Part shown: piece after piece, positions 12,852 through 26,500 of the stretch
Layout: each line of letters begins with the position of its first letter
How positions within the stretch are numbered: position 1 is the first letter of the stretch
Origin: Micropterus salmoides
Lineage: Eukaryota > Chordata > Actinopteri > Centrarchiformes > Centrarchidae
DNA length: 64,000 nt
Reading direction: 5' to 3'
Assembly (NCBI RefSeq): GCF_014851395.1
Contig: NW_024043372.1
Location: 19,142,977-19,206,976, forward strand
Program-made: the position numbers and the translations under genes
Notes under the pieces: generated by a model
What the model was told of the DNA's origin: nothing
Database searches by the model: none
The model's input: the letters and a program-made list of their open reading frames with translations, nothing else

Positions 12852-15800
12852 CTGCCCCACATTTCCCTTCGTCCTTCCCCACTCCCAACAAATCACTTAT
12901 TATGAATCCTCCTGTCTTGATATTTGCCAACTGGCTGGCTGTTTTTTTTTTTTTTTCCAAGCAAGTCCTGTTGAATCCTGCGATCACACAGCACTTCTGC
13001 ATGACCCTTTGGTTCTGCTGACAGGGCTAATTAATGGATAGATACAAAACCGGGCAGTTAAAAGATCGCTGTGGGCTCCATCTGTGCAGCTGGTCTTGTT
13101 TGCCCGTTGGTTTGTACCGTCTGTGGCCTGGCATAGTGAATATCCCCTCTCACACTGTCATACTGGCGTGCTTTATCAGTTTGAGTCAGGTTTGTTTTTC
13201 TTTTTTTTTCTCATTTGGGAGCAGAAATTGATCAATTACGTGTGTGCTCAAGGTCAGTTTTACTAAGGATCTTGACGGTCTCATGGCCAGTTAAGCTGGA
13301 CTACAATGATGAATCAGTTATGGCTTTGTAATTCAAATCTCCAAGCCACGGCAATCACTAAAACTAGAATTACACGCACTTTCAACGGCCTCAAGATCTT
13401 GTATAATGTGACACGATTGAGCTCTGGATGAAGATGATAATTGTATCTCTTAGGATGTTGGTAAGATGCAATGAAGCAGTCACGGCAGCAAGTTTAAATA
13501 CACTGATTACATTTGAATGAGACCATACAGTACCTGCAGGTAAATATTTCAGCGTGGAGATTAGACAAGGCTGAGCATATGCAAAGTCCTGTCTCTGTGG
13601 GGTGTTTGTTCACGTGGTTACGGTCGCGTGCACGTAAATAATGCTTTTCTATGATTAAAACTGTTTGTATCACCAGTTGACAATCCCTCTGATAATGTTA
13701 CAGAAGCCAGCCCACTCCACCCCCTTCCCCTTCCATGTCATCTTTTTGTTTCTTTCTCTCTCTAATCTCAAACTCTACCCAAGGGGTGTATGTAAATATT
13801 TAGCCCAGCCTTTGTTTCCTATGATCAGTGCCCAGATGCAGCCATTTTGTGTTGACACTGGCACACTGTGTTGCCTCTGAGACTTTGTAGGAATCTTGTC
13901 TTTTTATTTTGCATGTACTGTTAGAACATTGGCGTCCTATTAAAATGTGGTTATTGTGTGTGAGTAAAAGTTGGCTGTTCATTAAGCCCTGGCCCCCACT
14001 GTTACAGTTAAATATCAATTCCTGCCCTGTAAACTGTATGCACTTTACACTGGTAATGGTGGCAGATTTAGCTCTTAAAATTCATAGTGATTTTTTTAAA
14101 CACTGGATCCTTGATTTCAGACAGAAGTAGACAAAATGAGGTGTCTCATTTTTAGTTGGCAACCGTCGATTTTTGACTGTTGCATGTAAATTTTGCACCT
14201 ATAGCTAGGTAGATAATTAAGCTTATGTGTAATGAGTCAGCTTATGGCTGCATAGTCTACATGATATTGTACTAAAATGTCCCACACAAAAAGTCAGCAT
14301 CCTCACAGGTTAGTGATCTATTTAGAAGACAAAAAAATAGGAAACAGCGTTGTTATCGTATTGCAGTGAAAATCTAGTTACTCCCAGTATTATCTGATAT
14401 GGATATCAGACTTTTATTTCATCCTAACATCCTAAACTCTGTTTAGCTTACAGACTTGTTTGTATTTTCAAACGTATCACTTTTAGAAGAGAAAAGGCTC
14501 TATGTATGAGAACTAACAAATCTCACAACCTATCTGGTAACATTGGCTGTGGTTGCTATTGTATAAACTTCCCCGAGTAGAGCTTGGCAGAGCTGCTAAT
14601 GTTAGCCTGTCTCTGACAACATCCAGGACCAGAGTTGTGCTACCACACATTACGGAAGTACACAGTGGCTGTGCTAGTCGTTAACAGGTTTTTTATTTTA
14701 TTTTACGTAACATGTAAACCTCAAGCTAACGCGCCCTAGTTTGTTAGTGATGTGATCCTTAGCCTTAGAAGTAAGGCTAGGTTACCACTTTAGGTGGTAA
14801 GCTAGTTAGCTGGACTTGCTAACAATTGCACTTTATGTTAGAGCACATAAACACACTGTTCAGTCCGTTCCTCACACTGCTGGTCTTGTGTTTTTGGTTT
14901 GAGTACCATTCTTAGCAGAGCCCAATGCTCTGGCATACGGCATGCTTCAGCTTACAGTTGCTAAACTGTGGCCCGATAATCGGGGGTTGAGGTTTTATTG
15001 AACGGTCAATGTGCTGTTGCATTCACCAAATAAAAATCCAGAAATTCGAAGGAAACCTTGCAAATGCAAATCAGGCTTCAAAATTCTTTTTTTTACACAC
15101 TCGTTTTTTAGCTGATATATAATCACACTTCACATAGATATCACTGGGTGGTTTCTCTGTGTGATGCAGTGCCAAGCCCTGGTAGACAGTCTGAAGTAGT
15201 ACAGACCATCAAAGCAGGTGGCAGCTTTGTACATGTTGTCCATTGATGACACACTCATCTTTCTCTTTTTCTCCTCCGCATCAGTTGGACAGAAAACCTC
15301 CCTGAGACACTAACTTCACAATAGCAGCCAATGTTTCTGCTTTTTCTGCGTTTGACTGGACTCCTCTGGAGAGTTCCATTGCTATTGAACTATGAGAATC
15401 TTCTGGTGTGTTGTGTCTTATCGAGCTCCTCTGAAGGGCTGCAGCTCCCTATGTGTTCTCTCTTATTGAACTCTTCCTGGGGCCCGTGGAAGCTGGGTCT
15501 GCTCGGCAGAGCCCACTAATATTCCTTAATGATGTGGCATCTGTCTCTGTCAACCTCCACGCTGCAGCAGCCAGACGCGGCCTATTATGGCTTACTTCAC
15601 CGAGAGATAAGCAGTCGTCTCTCTTATACACAGACGAAGGGAGAATAACATCAATACTACCAAAGAACATCAGCGCTACCAGTGAACGTTGAGAAAAAGT
15701 CAACAAATACATCTTTATACAAAGTGGCAGAAGCAGAATCTATTTCGTTTGTTATCGTTTTTACTGTTTTGATTTTCCTCTGCTGTGTTGATGACAAGAG

Positions 15801-18800
15801 GAACATTTTGAAAAATCCCAGCGTTTGTGCGATAACACAAGTTGGTTTTGAAATTTTATGCAGCATTAACAAATTTTCAAGTCCCGATTGACTTCCAAAA
15901 CAGTGGACTTCTTTGAGCATTGGGAGCCAGCTGAATCTGCATACCACTTTTTAACAGTAATTTTCTGGAGTCTCGCCACCCTCTGTCTTCCCATCTGTGT
16001 GTTTACAGTGACACTCAGAGCTTGGCAGAATGGAACCAGTCATCATGGCTAATGATGACAACGTGAGTATGTGTGACATGTATGAGCTGCACAGAGGGCG
16101 TGAATGTGGGTTTGCGCTCATGTACTGGGTGTTTGTGATTTTCAGTGTGTACTTGACAGTCCTGACTGCCAAAGAAAGCATATTGGTGGCGATTGGCATA
16201 GTTACTTCTGCTGTATCCTGTGTGAGCGTTAGCAACAGAAGGTTTTGATTGGCCGTCGGTGGCTCTCTGCAGAGCCACCTCTCCTCTTTTCCTCTGAGAA
16301 TGACAGGCCTACACAGAAAGCTGTCCAGGCGTCACAGCCTCGAGCCAACAGCATAACTGATGAACACTGCTAATTTGCTCCACAGCCTTTCTAATACATG
16401 AATTAACATTCCTCTTTACAAAAAGGACGGGTACCACAAAACAGTCACATCCATTTTATTATTTTTTTCTGCTTTGAGTGTGTTATTCATTATTGATCAT
16501 AAACATACTTTTAATTAAATAAATGAATACATTTGTCTGTTTTTTTCTCTTTAGAATAGTTTGTGTGAATAGAATAATGTTACACTGATTGGGGTTTTCT
16601 GCAACAAGTACTTTTACTTTTAATACTTTTATTGTTGCCTGGACCTTTACACTTTTTGTAGTGTAAAGTTCCTGTTTTATGGTATAAACTTTTGTTGCAT
16701 AGTAATTTTTGTAATGCTACTTCTCCGTGTATTTTCTGATTTTGTATATATTGTAGCAGACGAATGAAATAAACAAAGTTAAATCCATTACTTATCTCCA
16801 ATGATACAACTGAGTAGTCTAATATACAAGCATTCCAAATTTAGACATATAATGACATTTTCTTTTACATGTTCATTTACAGTTCAGCTCTATGTTGGGT
16901 TTTACAAAACTGTTGTTCCTGCTGTTTATTTTTTGTAAGTACCCACAAGTGGTTTGCCTCACAGCGCATATGATTATCAGTAAAGTTGCCTGCCACAGTG
17001 CTTAGTTGTTCTCCTGTACCTGCCCCATTACCTGTGAGTGAGTCAAGCTCTAAAGCCCTCAAATATAATTTCAGGCTGGGCTGATGTGCTTATGGCCCTT
17101 CAGTGATGATGGTCACTCATCTCCAACCTCTAGCTAAAGGGGATTTAAAGCTCCTCAGGCCTATCGTGGCCGGCATTACCATGTGCTGTCGTTCTGCACC
17201 CAGTGCTCCTCCAAACCTAATGCTCATTTGCCGGCTGCTTGTTTCTGGGCTGGAGATCTCCTGGTTGACAGCACAGCTCAATCTTCTCTCAGAATGGACG
17301 GGGGCCTCATCTGCCCGTTACAGGAGCTTGTAATGGCCAACCTGTCAGATAGAGGAGCACCCCACAGTACTATCTATCTTTATTTGCCTCTCATTGAATT
17401 TTTATTAGTCCATGTAGGGTGAGAATAAAACTGACTTTCCTCTGGCAAACATCCATAGTGTTGCACACACAAAGTGGCAGAGATGCTCAAACCGCTGCTG
17501 TTTATGTGGCAGTATGTGATGTACAATAGACCTAGGTCACTGGAGAGGTGGATAAACCGTGTAGGTGGATACAGTACACTAGTGTCCTGCCCATTTGGGA
17601 GCATGTTCCAGCTCAGGTGTATGATACTGATCTGTCATTCGTTAGACTTATGTAAATTTAGTAGTGGGCAATGTGGACAATAACTGTGAAAGCTGGAAAT
17701 ATGTATCAGTATCTTACAAGTTAAGTTAACTTGTTCATTCATTTAGCCATCAGAAATATGAACCACAGTATTTCAATATGGCACACAGTTATAAGGAGAG
17801 ATTATAAATGGTAATATTGAATTAATGTCCAGCCCTGTGAGTTTTTTTTTTTTCTATCCTCTGACAAGCAGCAGATGTTATGTGTTGCAGAATCCATACA
17901 TGTCAACAGGGAATAAGCTGTAATCTGTAGTTAGTTACCCACTAATGATATCATATGAATCAGTTTCATAGTTTCTCTGCTTTTGTTTGAGACCTGAATG
18001 CTGGTTTGCATTTACCAAGTGAGGATGTGTTGCCGTAGCTAATTTTTATACATTTTGGACCACAATTACAGCAGTTGACTTAATTTCTCAATGGCTTGCT
18101 GGCTCTATGCTTTGAGGAGGTAATTAAGCAATGTATTTTACACTGAGGCTGAGGATGATTATAGTCGCAGAGACTGTACAATTATGCTGTACATTGGAAT
18201 CATTTTAAATCCCTAAATATAGAAGGAGGGTGCAGGAAAAGTAATAGAAGTTGCATTAGAAAGTTGTTTCCCTGAAGAATGTTCCCTAAGCTAGTTTATT
18301 TTTTTTACAAGGTTTTACAAAAACACAATGTGGACCTTACTGGGTATTATAACAAATAAAAAAATATTTTGGAATTCCCACAACCAATATGAGTCTTATT
18401 GATCTCTGTCTTTGTGTTTTGTTTCTAAGCTCAGAGTAGAGAAGGCTCTGCCTGTAATGTCCCGGAGACTGCCATGAATCTTCCTGAGAGAGGCAGACCC
18501 AGAGAACACTACCTCACATTAAGGGGATGAATATTGATTTGAAAAACAATTTTGACATGGTTTTTAAATCGACTTGAAAAAATGCATTGCTTAAAAGAGT
18601 CAGGGGTTTGTAGTCTGTCAGTGGAGCGGGGAAAACTTCGCTCTTGTTTTATGGTTTAATAAGATTCCATTAATGGCTTCTTCCACCTTGACAAAAAGCC
18701 CTCTGTGTGTGTGGGTATGTTCATGTGTGTAAATACTCACGTGCTTATTGGTCTCTCAGGTCTGTGGACTGCCTCATTCAGAACTGAGGGGTAATGACTG

Positions 18801-18806
18801 AATCCT

Positions 18807-18810
<4 letters not shown>
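12852..18810. other. Intron-like sequence without recognised features
   Basis: About 6 kb of moderately AT-rich DNA. Short T/A homopolymers occur (for example 12942-12957 and near 17842). No exon with splice sites and known-protein similarity, and no bounded transposon, was seen. Confidence 0.5.

Positions 18811-18846
<36 letters not shown>
18811..18846. repeat. TG microsatellite (18 units)
   Basis: Uninterrupted TG dinucleotides, followed by CGC. Confidence 0.95.
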
Positions 18847-18849
<3 letters not shown>

Positions 18850-19879
18850 TAGCATGGACTGTTGAATTGCAGACTAATGACTTTTTCAGGATGAGCAGCT
18901 GAAGCACAAAATGAAAGAAACAAAACTTAAAAGAAGTGAAACACCTGTTTCTCTCATTAAAATGCATTTATAAAGGTGTTTTTTTTTTGTTGCATCATGA
19001 TGAAGTATGCAGATTTCACCTTGACATTTCACTTTGAGAGGTAGTTTAAAGTGTTGTTTGAAAGTAAGCAGGATCCCTGATCCCAGAGAGGCCGGCCAAA
19101 ATGAGACACAGGCAATCGCAACAGAGTGCTTGGTTGGCATGGCGCGAGCTTCTGGGGCCAGGTTTGCCTGTGCAGTGGGCTAGTGGAATGAAACTGCCTC
19201 TGGCTGCCTGCCCAGCCTTCAGCTCGACAGAGACGCATCATACGGACGCCAGTGTTTTCCTTTCCTAATTGCTGCACATCAAAACATCAATCCCACAGAT
19301 ATTGTATTTCATAACAGAGCAAGGGATTCTGACTTATTTTTAAAATAAATATGAGAACGTTTCATTTGTAAACATTTGGTCATGAGACTTCAGAATCAGG
19401 CGTTAAGTGCTGATTTCAGCCACGTCTGATCTGACGTTTGTGCTGTAATGTGTGCTGATCATCAATTGAATCTCAAACACAATAGACATCACTGAAAGCC
19501 AAGGCCACAATAGCATAGTTTAATTGATTCATAACCTTCACCGCATGATAAATACAAACAATGAGTTGCTCGTTGTGAACAGAGCCAACTGATCAGTCCA
19601 CAAATAGCAGGGGTCCTGCAGTAGACTGGCAGGCTGGAGTGCAGCAAATACTTACCTCCAGTTTCTTTTGCAAAATGTACAAGCCCCCTGTCAGCCTGTT
19701 GTCAGGTCTTTTTCCCCGATTTTCTTGAGTCTTGTAGGATAATGTGTGTCTGAGTGACATCCCAAGTTCGGAGGTCAGTCTATGGTGTGGGGTGTTGTTG
19801 TGTATGTGTACCGTGTTTAATTCAATGTCTGAAGGAAAAACATTGGATAAGAAAAGTATAGCATATCCCCAGCTTTACT

Positions 19880-20130
19880 AGCTGTTTAAAGGGATAGCAA
19901 GTCATTGTAATCCAATACACTTTTTGTTAAATTCTGAGAATATTTCCTCACATTTTGCTAGCTCTTGTGACTGCAGCCCTGGCTCTGTAAATGGAAAACA
20001 AAGAAAGTGGTGTGGAGCTTAGTGCTCGTGCTCAGGAGTGATGGGGGGGAAGAGGGCAGTGGGAGAGAGAGTTCTATACACTTCTTCAATCTTTCTGCAG
20101 AATCACTTATTCTCCCTTTAAAGACATATA
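19880..20130. repeat. Possible dispersed repeat fragment
   Basis: The passage from aaagggatagcaagtc through ctctgtaaatggaaaacaaa to the G-rich stretch near 20040 resembles a repeat common in perch-like fish by pattern only. No boundaries, target duplication or coding capacity are visible. Confidence 0.25.
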
Positions 20131-20400
20131 AGAAAGCATTTCACAGATTGATTTTGTCTTTTGGTTTGACTATGCTGACATTAGACCACTAAAACACAAC
20201 AATGGATACAGCCTTGCTTTATCTCACTGCAAACTCTGTCCTCATTTAGATCATGGTGGTCTAAAGCATACTGATACTTGCACCCTTCAGAACCCTCCAG
20301 TCTAGTTAACATGCCATGCATACTAATGAAAAGCTTATGGTAGTTAAATCATTGACAGTAAAAAAAATTATCTCTATTTGTACATCATTATTTTTCTTGA

Positions 20401-20503
20401 TATCAGAGTATGGTCTAGACCTGCTCTATATGAAAAGCACTATGAGATAACTGTTGTTGTGAATTGGCGCTATATAAATTAAATTGAACTGAACTGAATT
20501 GGA
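20401..20503 (+). mobile_element. LINE 3' tail (L2/Rex-like), severely 5'-truncated
   Basis: Holds GGTCTAGACCTGCTCTATAT, then GAGATAACT and GGCGCTATATAAATTAAATT, ending in short GAACT/GAATT repeats. This arrangement is the typical 3' terminus of an abundant fish LINE, probably the family of the damaged element at 47.95-49.97 kb. Only about 100 bp remain, as expected after incomplete target-primed reverse transcription. Confidence 0.65.
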
Positions 20504-21065
20504 CTAGACTCCTTCATTGACTAAATATGTGACATTAATCTACTGTATAGTTGGCATATTGCTCAGGCCTGAAAAGAGCTCTGGTGATTTCCGCAAACAA
20601 CATAAATAGATTTTAATACTTGTCAGATGTACGCAGTTAAACCAACACACTTTCATTAACAGACTGCTGTTAATGAAAGCACCAATCTTGGTGAGAAAAC
20701 AACAGGAACCTGAAATCAAACCTCTTAATTGGACCTAAGTCCGTCCTTGTGCTGTCTAATTTTTAGTTTTAGAAGAGATATCATGATTTTCTAATAATAA
20801 TCTAATTTGCAGTCTGTGTATATAATGACATAACCCCTAAATATCCTCCCACCAGAAACATGAGTTCATTTTCTACAGTGTGTAAAAAAATATAATAACA
20901 TAAGCCAAACATTAACAAACACAAACTTTAATCCTAAATGCAGCAGGGGAAAAAAAGATATTAATATTTACATTGTTCGGAGTTTTACATGTGTCTGGTT
21001 TTCCAAACCTGCCGCGCAGTGTGCAGTTATGCACATTCGTGCGACTTGCGACTAGTAGGCTCATC

Positions 21066-21945
21066 TAGGGCTGGGCGATATGGAGAAAAAAAGTCATATC
21101 CCGGTACTGTTAGGAAGAACTCCGGTATAAAATGTATATCGGGATTTTCTGCTAAGTTGGGGGGGGGGGGGTGTTTTTACTATTTGTAGTAACTTAGCTT
21201 GTTTGTTATTTCACCATTTTAATTATACTTCATTCTCCACCTCATTTAAGTCTCACTTTTTTAAATCCGCCTCCTTCACGCACCTCTGCTGCAAACACTT
21301 CAGTGTGCCCCGCTTCTTTCCGTCTCTCTCTCCCTGCATGTCTGCTCCGGTAACTTTCTCCATCAGTAGTAGGCTATGTTGTTCTAAGTCGGTGAAAAAA
21401 AACAGCACTTGTCTGCTGGACTTGTCCTCACGCGATTCCGTTCACAGCAGCAGCTGCACCACATGTTAAGGACGCATGTTAACGACGCAGACTTTCAAAA
21501 CAAAACCAACGTGGTAGCTAACGAATGACATCTGCACTATAACATCGCTTTACCTGGTCCGTGGTTGTAAAATAAATATAATAACTATAGTATGACTAGT
21601 ATGAAACATGGGCGGCCCGCCGAAGTAAAGTGTATGTGTGGGAAACACTGACTAAATCGTCGTTCTTCTTTTTATAAGCCAGGTCTTTAGCAGTGTCGAC
21701 CAGCACTGAGTCTCCCACCATGTTGTTAGAGACTTTGTGAGTAGACAGCTGTGTGCAGACGCAGAGGGAGGGGCGGGGCTGCGCGGTGAGGGAGAGAGAG
21801 AGAAGCAAATGCTGGCAGGACTTCATGGAAACATATTAATTAACTCAACATCAAACTATATCGGTATAAACAGTATTGTCTAATTTTATATATCTTTTGA
21901 AATTATATCGGTATGCCTCATTATACCGATATACCGACAAGCCTA
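21066..21945. mobile_element. hAT-like non-autonomous element, 880 bp
   Basis: The element starts TAGGGCTGGGCGATAT and its reverse-complemented end starts TAGGCTTGTCGGTATAT, giving imperfect terminal inverted repeats. It is flanked by a perfect 8-bp duplication GGCTCATC (21058-21065 and 21946-21953), the length made by hAT transposases. Several sub-terminal tatcggtat motifs lie near the right end. There is no transposase open frame; the short frames inside are not recognisable. A 13-G run sits at 21159-21171. Confidence 0.8.
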
Positions 21946-21953
21946 GGCTCATC

Positions 21954-23465
21954 TGCTCCGAGCTGGCTGCTGAGCAATACAGTGAAAAAACTGAAAGGTC
22001 AACAAGGAACAAAATGTTCAAAAATAAACTGATAAATCAAAATAGGCAAAACGCTAAAAAGCTTTTTTCTGTTGGATAAAAAAGAACATAAGACATAAGT
22101 TTGCAGATTTGTTACTAGTCTGTCCCCTCTGTCTATCATTCGTATTTTCTGTGTTGCCCTTTACCATGTCAATATCTAAACAAGAAAATACATTTTACAA
22201 TATAGATAAAATAATTAGCTTAATTTTGAGACTACCCCAAAATTTGATGTTGACGTCTGCGGAGAGTCCTTGGTGTTAAGTATAGGGTCCAAGGCCCTCC
22301 AAACCACCTAGTATTTTGTGCACTAACTAAAGCTGTTGCTTCATAATCCCCATTGCTACTCAGACTCAATTAAAGCTTAACACCTTTTTTATTCTTGATT
22401 TTACTTGTTGTTGATTGTAGTCATTCTTTGTGAAGTGCATTACATTATATCATCATGTATGAAGGGTTCAATATGAAGTGTGTATAATTTCTTACTTAAA
22501 TGATTGATTGAAGAAGTGAGTTTATAGTACCTTAAACTAAAGGGAGTTAAATAGACACACAACCTAAAAGTAAATGCAGCATTTCAGCAATAAGATTTAA
22601 AAAGCCCCTAATTGCTTTAAAATGTTCAACCACAACAGGATTTCCTGGGTTTTCTACAGAAGAACTATACAAAATGGTTTTACGGTGTAAAAGTGGGTCT
22701 TGCAGTGTCTTAGGGCAGCAGGATATGTGGTAATCCCTTGGGTGGTGCTCAGTTGTAGACTACAGATCCTATAGAGAGCCTGGGCCGCTGAGTCAGCCTT
22801 CACAAATCTTCCACAGGGGCCAGACTAATCTCCCAAGTACCTTCCTCTGTCAGCGGCCCAAGCTTCTGTCGTTCTGCCTCTGGATGCCCCTCCTTTCCAA
22901 ACATCCCAGTCCCTTGTGGCATCCCAAACCCATTCCTCTTACTTGTTTTTTTGTGGTTTGCAAAACCTGTGTCTATTTAATGAGTCCCAGTACGAGTGCT
23001 CGATATGTTGCTGTTTCTGCTTGAAAATGTTTCTACTTGCAGTTATAGTAAGGGATTACAAACCTCCAAAGGTTGCAAAAATTCTATGATCTGTTTGGTT
23101 TAGGAACGCCTTCAACGCCGAGCTGTAAATAAGGCTGTTTGTTTTAGTTCCAAAGGAGTTAACATCGTGGAGATGCAAGGTGTTCACCCAGCAGTGAGGA
23201 TCTGCTGGAGTTTGCGTTTATTTAATTTGATCCCGACTGCCAGACTGCTGCTGGCTACCTAAGTGCTTTGCCATTAGGGCTCTGTTCTGTGTTTAATTCT
23301 GCTACAGTGCTGGGGCTTATGGGTATAATGGCAGGCTGCATTCTGCCTGCTCTACAGTAAATGTTTACCATCTGAGAATAAGCAAACAGCTCCTCTGTGA
23401 TCTTCTTAATTAAACTGATGGCTCCCACAACCTGACCTTTAATTCCCTGTGTTGTCTATTTGCAG
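21954..23465. other. Intron sequence up to the exon acceptor
   Basis: No further feature recognised except the splice acceptor region before 23466, with a pyrimidine-rich stretch and a possible branch-point motif ctgac near 23431. Confidence 0.5.
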
Positions 23466-23582
23466 ATTTATAATGAGAAGAAGAGCCAGTTTGAAATCAA
23501 GAGAAACAACCCCAAGGACTTGGTGGAGAGAGTGGCACGGGACATCTCCAAGCTGCTCAACAGTAAAAGGAAAGCCCTGGAG
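23466..23582 (+). CDS. cacna2d2: Calcium channel alpha-2/delta subunit, internal exon (probably exon 3)
   Basis: This 117-bp exon encodes 39 residues in phase 0. It starts IYNEKKSQFEI after a pyrimidine-rich tract ending in ttgcag and ends KRKALE before a gtaaga donor. The core NNP..LVERVARDI.KLL..K.KAL is the conserved N-terminal segment of CACNA2D proteins, just upstream of or entering the VWA_N region. These are extracellular, membrane-anchored auxiliary subunits that raise surface delivery and alter gating of high-voltage-activated calcium channels. From recalled human sequences, not a computed alignment, FE(I/V), the P after the asparagines and the VA..DI pattern favour alpha2delta-2. 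NN and ARDI.KLL are shared with alpha2delta-1, so the paralogue (cacna2d2 versus cacna2d1, and a or b copy) is uncertain. The family call is strong because the 60-bp exon 37 kb downstream continues the same protein in the same phase. No stop or frameshift is present. Confidence 0.88.
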
Positions 23583-26500
23583 GTAAGAGAATGATGCTGC
23601 ACGTATTAAAACACCTGTGTACAAACATTCAAAATACTCAAATGCGCACATACATGGTGGATTATTTGACTTTCCTGGAAAGTCAAGGTTCATACAAATG
23701 CATGTCTTGTGTTTTATTACCAGATATATTTAAACACAGTGGCTGAAAGTTACAAAAACCAATAACTTTGTGATTAACTCTCTCAGCTTTGATTTGGTTC
23801 TCTTTATTTCTTGAGAAGGATCTTCTGCTTATGGCCCAATTAGCTGAGACATGTCTTGATGTAAAACATATATATTACAGTAAACTTTCATATGTTTTGT
23901 GTGAGACCATTCATAATCTTTAATTAATAATGCCAAACACCTGGCTGGGACTTTTTTTGTCAGCAGTATGATCTATAATTGATATGGTGCTGTCTCGCCA
24001 ATCATCATCTAATAGTTTTAATTTTGCAGTCCTCCTGTCTTTCTCTGCTTACTATAACTTCCTTTCCATGTGGACGCACAAATGATGGAAGAGGATCAGC
24101 TTTATTCCTTCAATTTGTACTAAAGTAGAAATCAGTGTAATTCCTCTTGATAGTTTAAATACAATTTTAAGCAGATTATATTTTGTCAATGACAAAAAAT
24201 GGAGATAATCATCTTTATCTTTTTTTTTTGCCCAGCGCTAGTTTTGAGATTTTTTTTCTGTTGATCATTCTTAGTTTGTGTGTTGCATGAGAAGAAGGGT
24301 TGTTTCAGACGTTATCATTTCAATGCCCTGCATTTTGGGATCTAAATATTACCACTGTTGTACTCAGACAGTCCTGTGAGTTAAAAATTTGTTTCGCTCT
24401 CACAGTGGGGAACCTGTAACCCCGCAGAGAAGAAGGGAGGGGGGATACAGAGGCAGGAAAGATGAGCGGCGTGGAGGGAAATGAGAAAAGTAGACACAAT
24501 CAATTTTTTATTTTTTAAAATCCAGGGATAAAGTAAAAGAGCATTTGTGCTAATCCAGGAAATTTGGGCTTTAAAATCAAAATGTGGTGCCCTGTTTAGT
24601 AGTTCAAATCATCTTCACAAATTAAAATTACAGGACACGATGAGAGCATATAATTCCGAAATTACCTAAATATAATTTGTATTTATTGCTATTTTTTGAT
24701 TTGTTTTTTTCAGCTTTTAATCAGTTTAGTCTATGCACAAAAACTGATTCCACTACACACATACACCTAAACTGTACCCTGCATTTAGATATTTAAATTT
24801 TCTATTTAACCTATTAGAAAAGCTATACATTCATGTCATAAAAATCTTTGGCTTATACTAATGAACACTGAGCCTTTTGTTTTATTTGTGTGTAACGGTT
24901 TCATTAGTGTGTGTTGAGTACATGCAAGGTGTAATGTGAACCTCATCCACATTGCACTTTATTTACGAATGGGGGCAAATGGGGGACTGTCCGCTTTCCT
25001 TCCCTCTGTTTCTGCCCAGATGTGGCCAGCGAAAGCATTGACATTTTTCAACATAGCTGAAGCCTTAAAAAGGGGCAGAAGTGTATAGCTTTTAAGCTCA
25101 TGAGGTCTTGCAGAAAGAGACACATTCATGCCGAGGAGCAGAGGTCCCACAAAGGCATGGTTAATTCTGCAGCTTGGATCCTAAAAGGGAAGAAGGCGTT
25201 ACTGTATGTCTCCCGTGATCATGTGTAGGATTGGATTTGCAATGGAATTGACCCTCCACCCCCGTTTCTTTGGGAGAGGGTGAGATAGTACTATACCCCC
25301 TCCACCTCCCTCAACACACGCACCCCACCTAACCTCCACAGGCCACACTGTCACCTCACATCCTGTCTGGAAGATTCACTCAGGAGGGAGGAAATGAGGT
25401 GAAAAAAGAGAAGGGCTGGAATGAGAATGTCTCCCTGGGGCGTGGACAAATCAAGAAAATGATGTTCAGAAATTCATAGATTTAAAAATGAGCAGCAAGC
25501 GGGAGGGAAGGAGAGAGGGACGAGGTGGTGGTGGTGGTGGGGGTGGGGCGGAGAGTTTGGAGTAAAAAATCAAAAGAAGAAAGCAGACAGGAGAGGAAAA
25601 GAGTTGGATGATAAAATTGCAAAAGGAAATGAGAAATGCAAAGAAATATGGAGTCATTATGTTATTATAGAATACAAACCTTAACAAAAACTATGCAACA
25701 AGTAAATATGTTTCATTAAAGCAAGTTATGATTTTTTTTTCACTAAAACTACAAATTCAAGACTGTAGGCAAATAAATTCATGTGGCCTTATTATTCATA
25801 CAGGGAGAAAAGTGAAAGCTGTGTCTTAATGCAGTCTGTAGATAAGAAGGTCTCAAACTCCGCTCAGCACTGTATTGACAGCGTTTTATATTCCAGCCTG
25901 TTTCTACCCCCTGTAATGGTTATTTAGTCCCAAATATTCCCTGCCACACAGTTAAAAAAGAGGAAATGTGTGTGTACGTGTGCAGAGGCGCGTGTGTGCG
26001 TGCATTCAGGAAGAAATTATTCTTCTGCAACCTATTTAAATACTGCTTGGGGTGATTCGTTGTAATTCATTTTTATATTACTAATGAGAAAATACACATA
26101 GACTCTAAATACTCAGTTACTGATATAAAGTGGGGAGGGAAGCATTTCTCAGTGCTCTGGATTTAGTTGCTTTAGCCTTAATTCCTAAATTAGCGACACA
26201 TTTTAATCATTTAAATGCTGTGCTAGTCGGAAAGGGGTGGGGAAGAAAAACTAAATCCGGTAGATGAGTGTTTATTTGTTTACCTGCCTGGGCTCACACT
26301 AAAGCTGGCATTATTACTGCAATGAACAAGACAGTTTGTGGTGTGCAACAGTTAGGTAAAGACAGCTTAATTAACAGTCTTTTTGTAACCTGCATAACAA
26401 TAACATCCACATTTGGCACAACAACGGTGATGAAGGCTTGCTTTCGCACAGCCATTATCGAATTAGTTGTCTAAATATCTATAAAATATAATCAAAGTGA

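Larger units (their letters stand above)
1..23465 (+). other. Probable preceding intron of the CACNA2D gene
   Basis: The first supported exon starts at 23466, so this stretch is most simply the preceding intron. I looked for the previous exon, expected to be a short one encoding a tryptophan-containing helix ending near Q-L-(V/R)-(D/E) before a donor, and did not find it. It may lie upstream of the window. Open frames here are short and without recognisable domains. Repeats are listed individually. Confidence 0.5.

Noticed and set aside
16600..16745. Tacttttactttt-rich region possibly a fish repeat
   Set aside because: Too degenerate and without boundaries to support.
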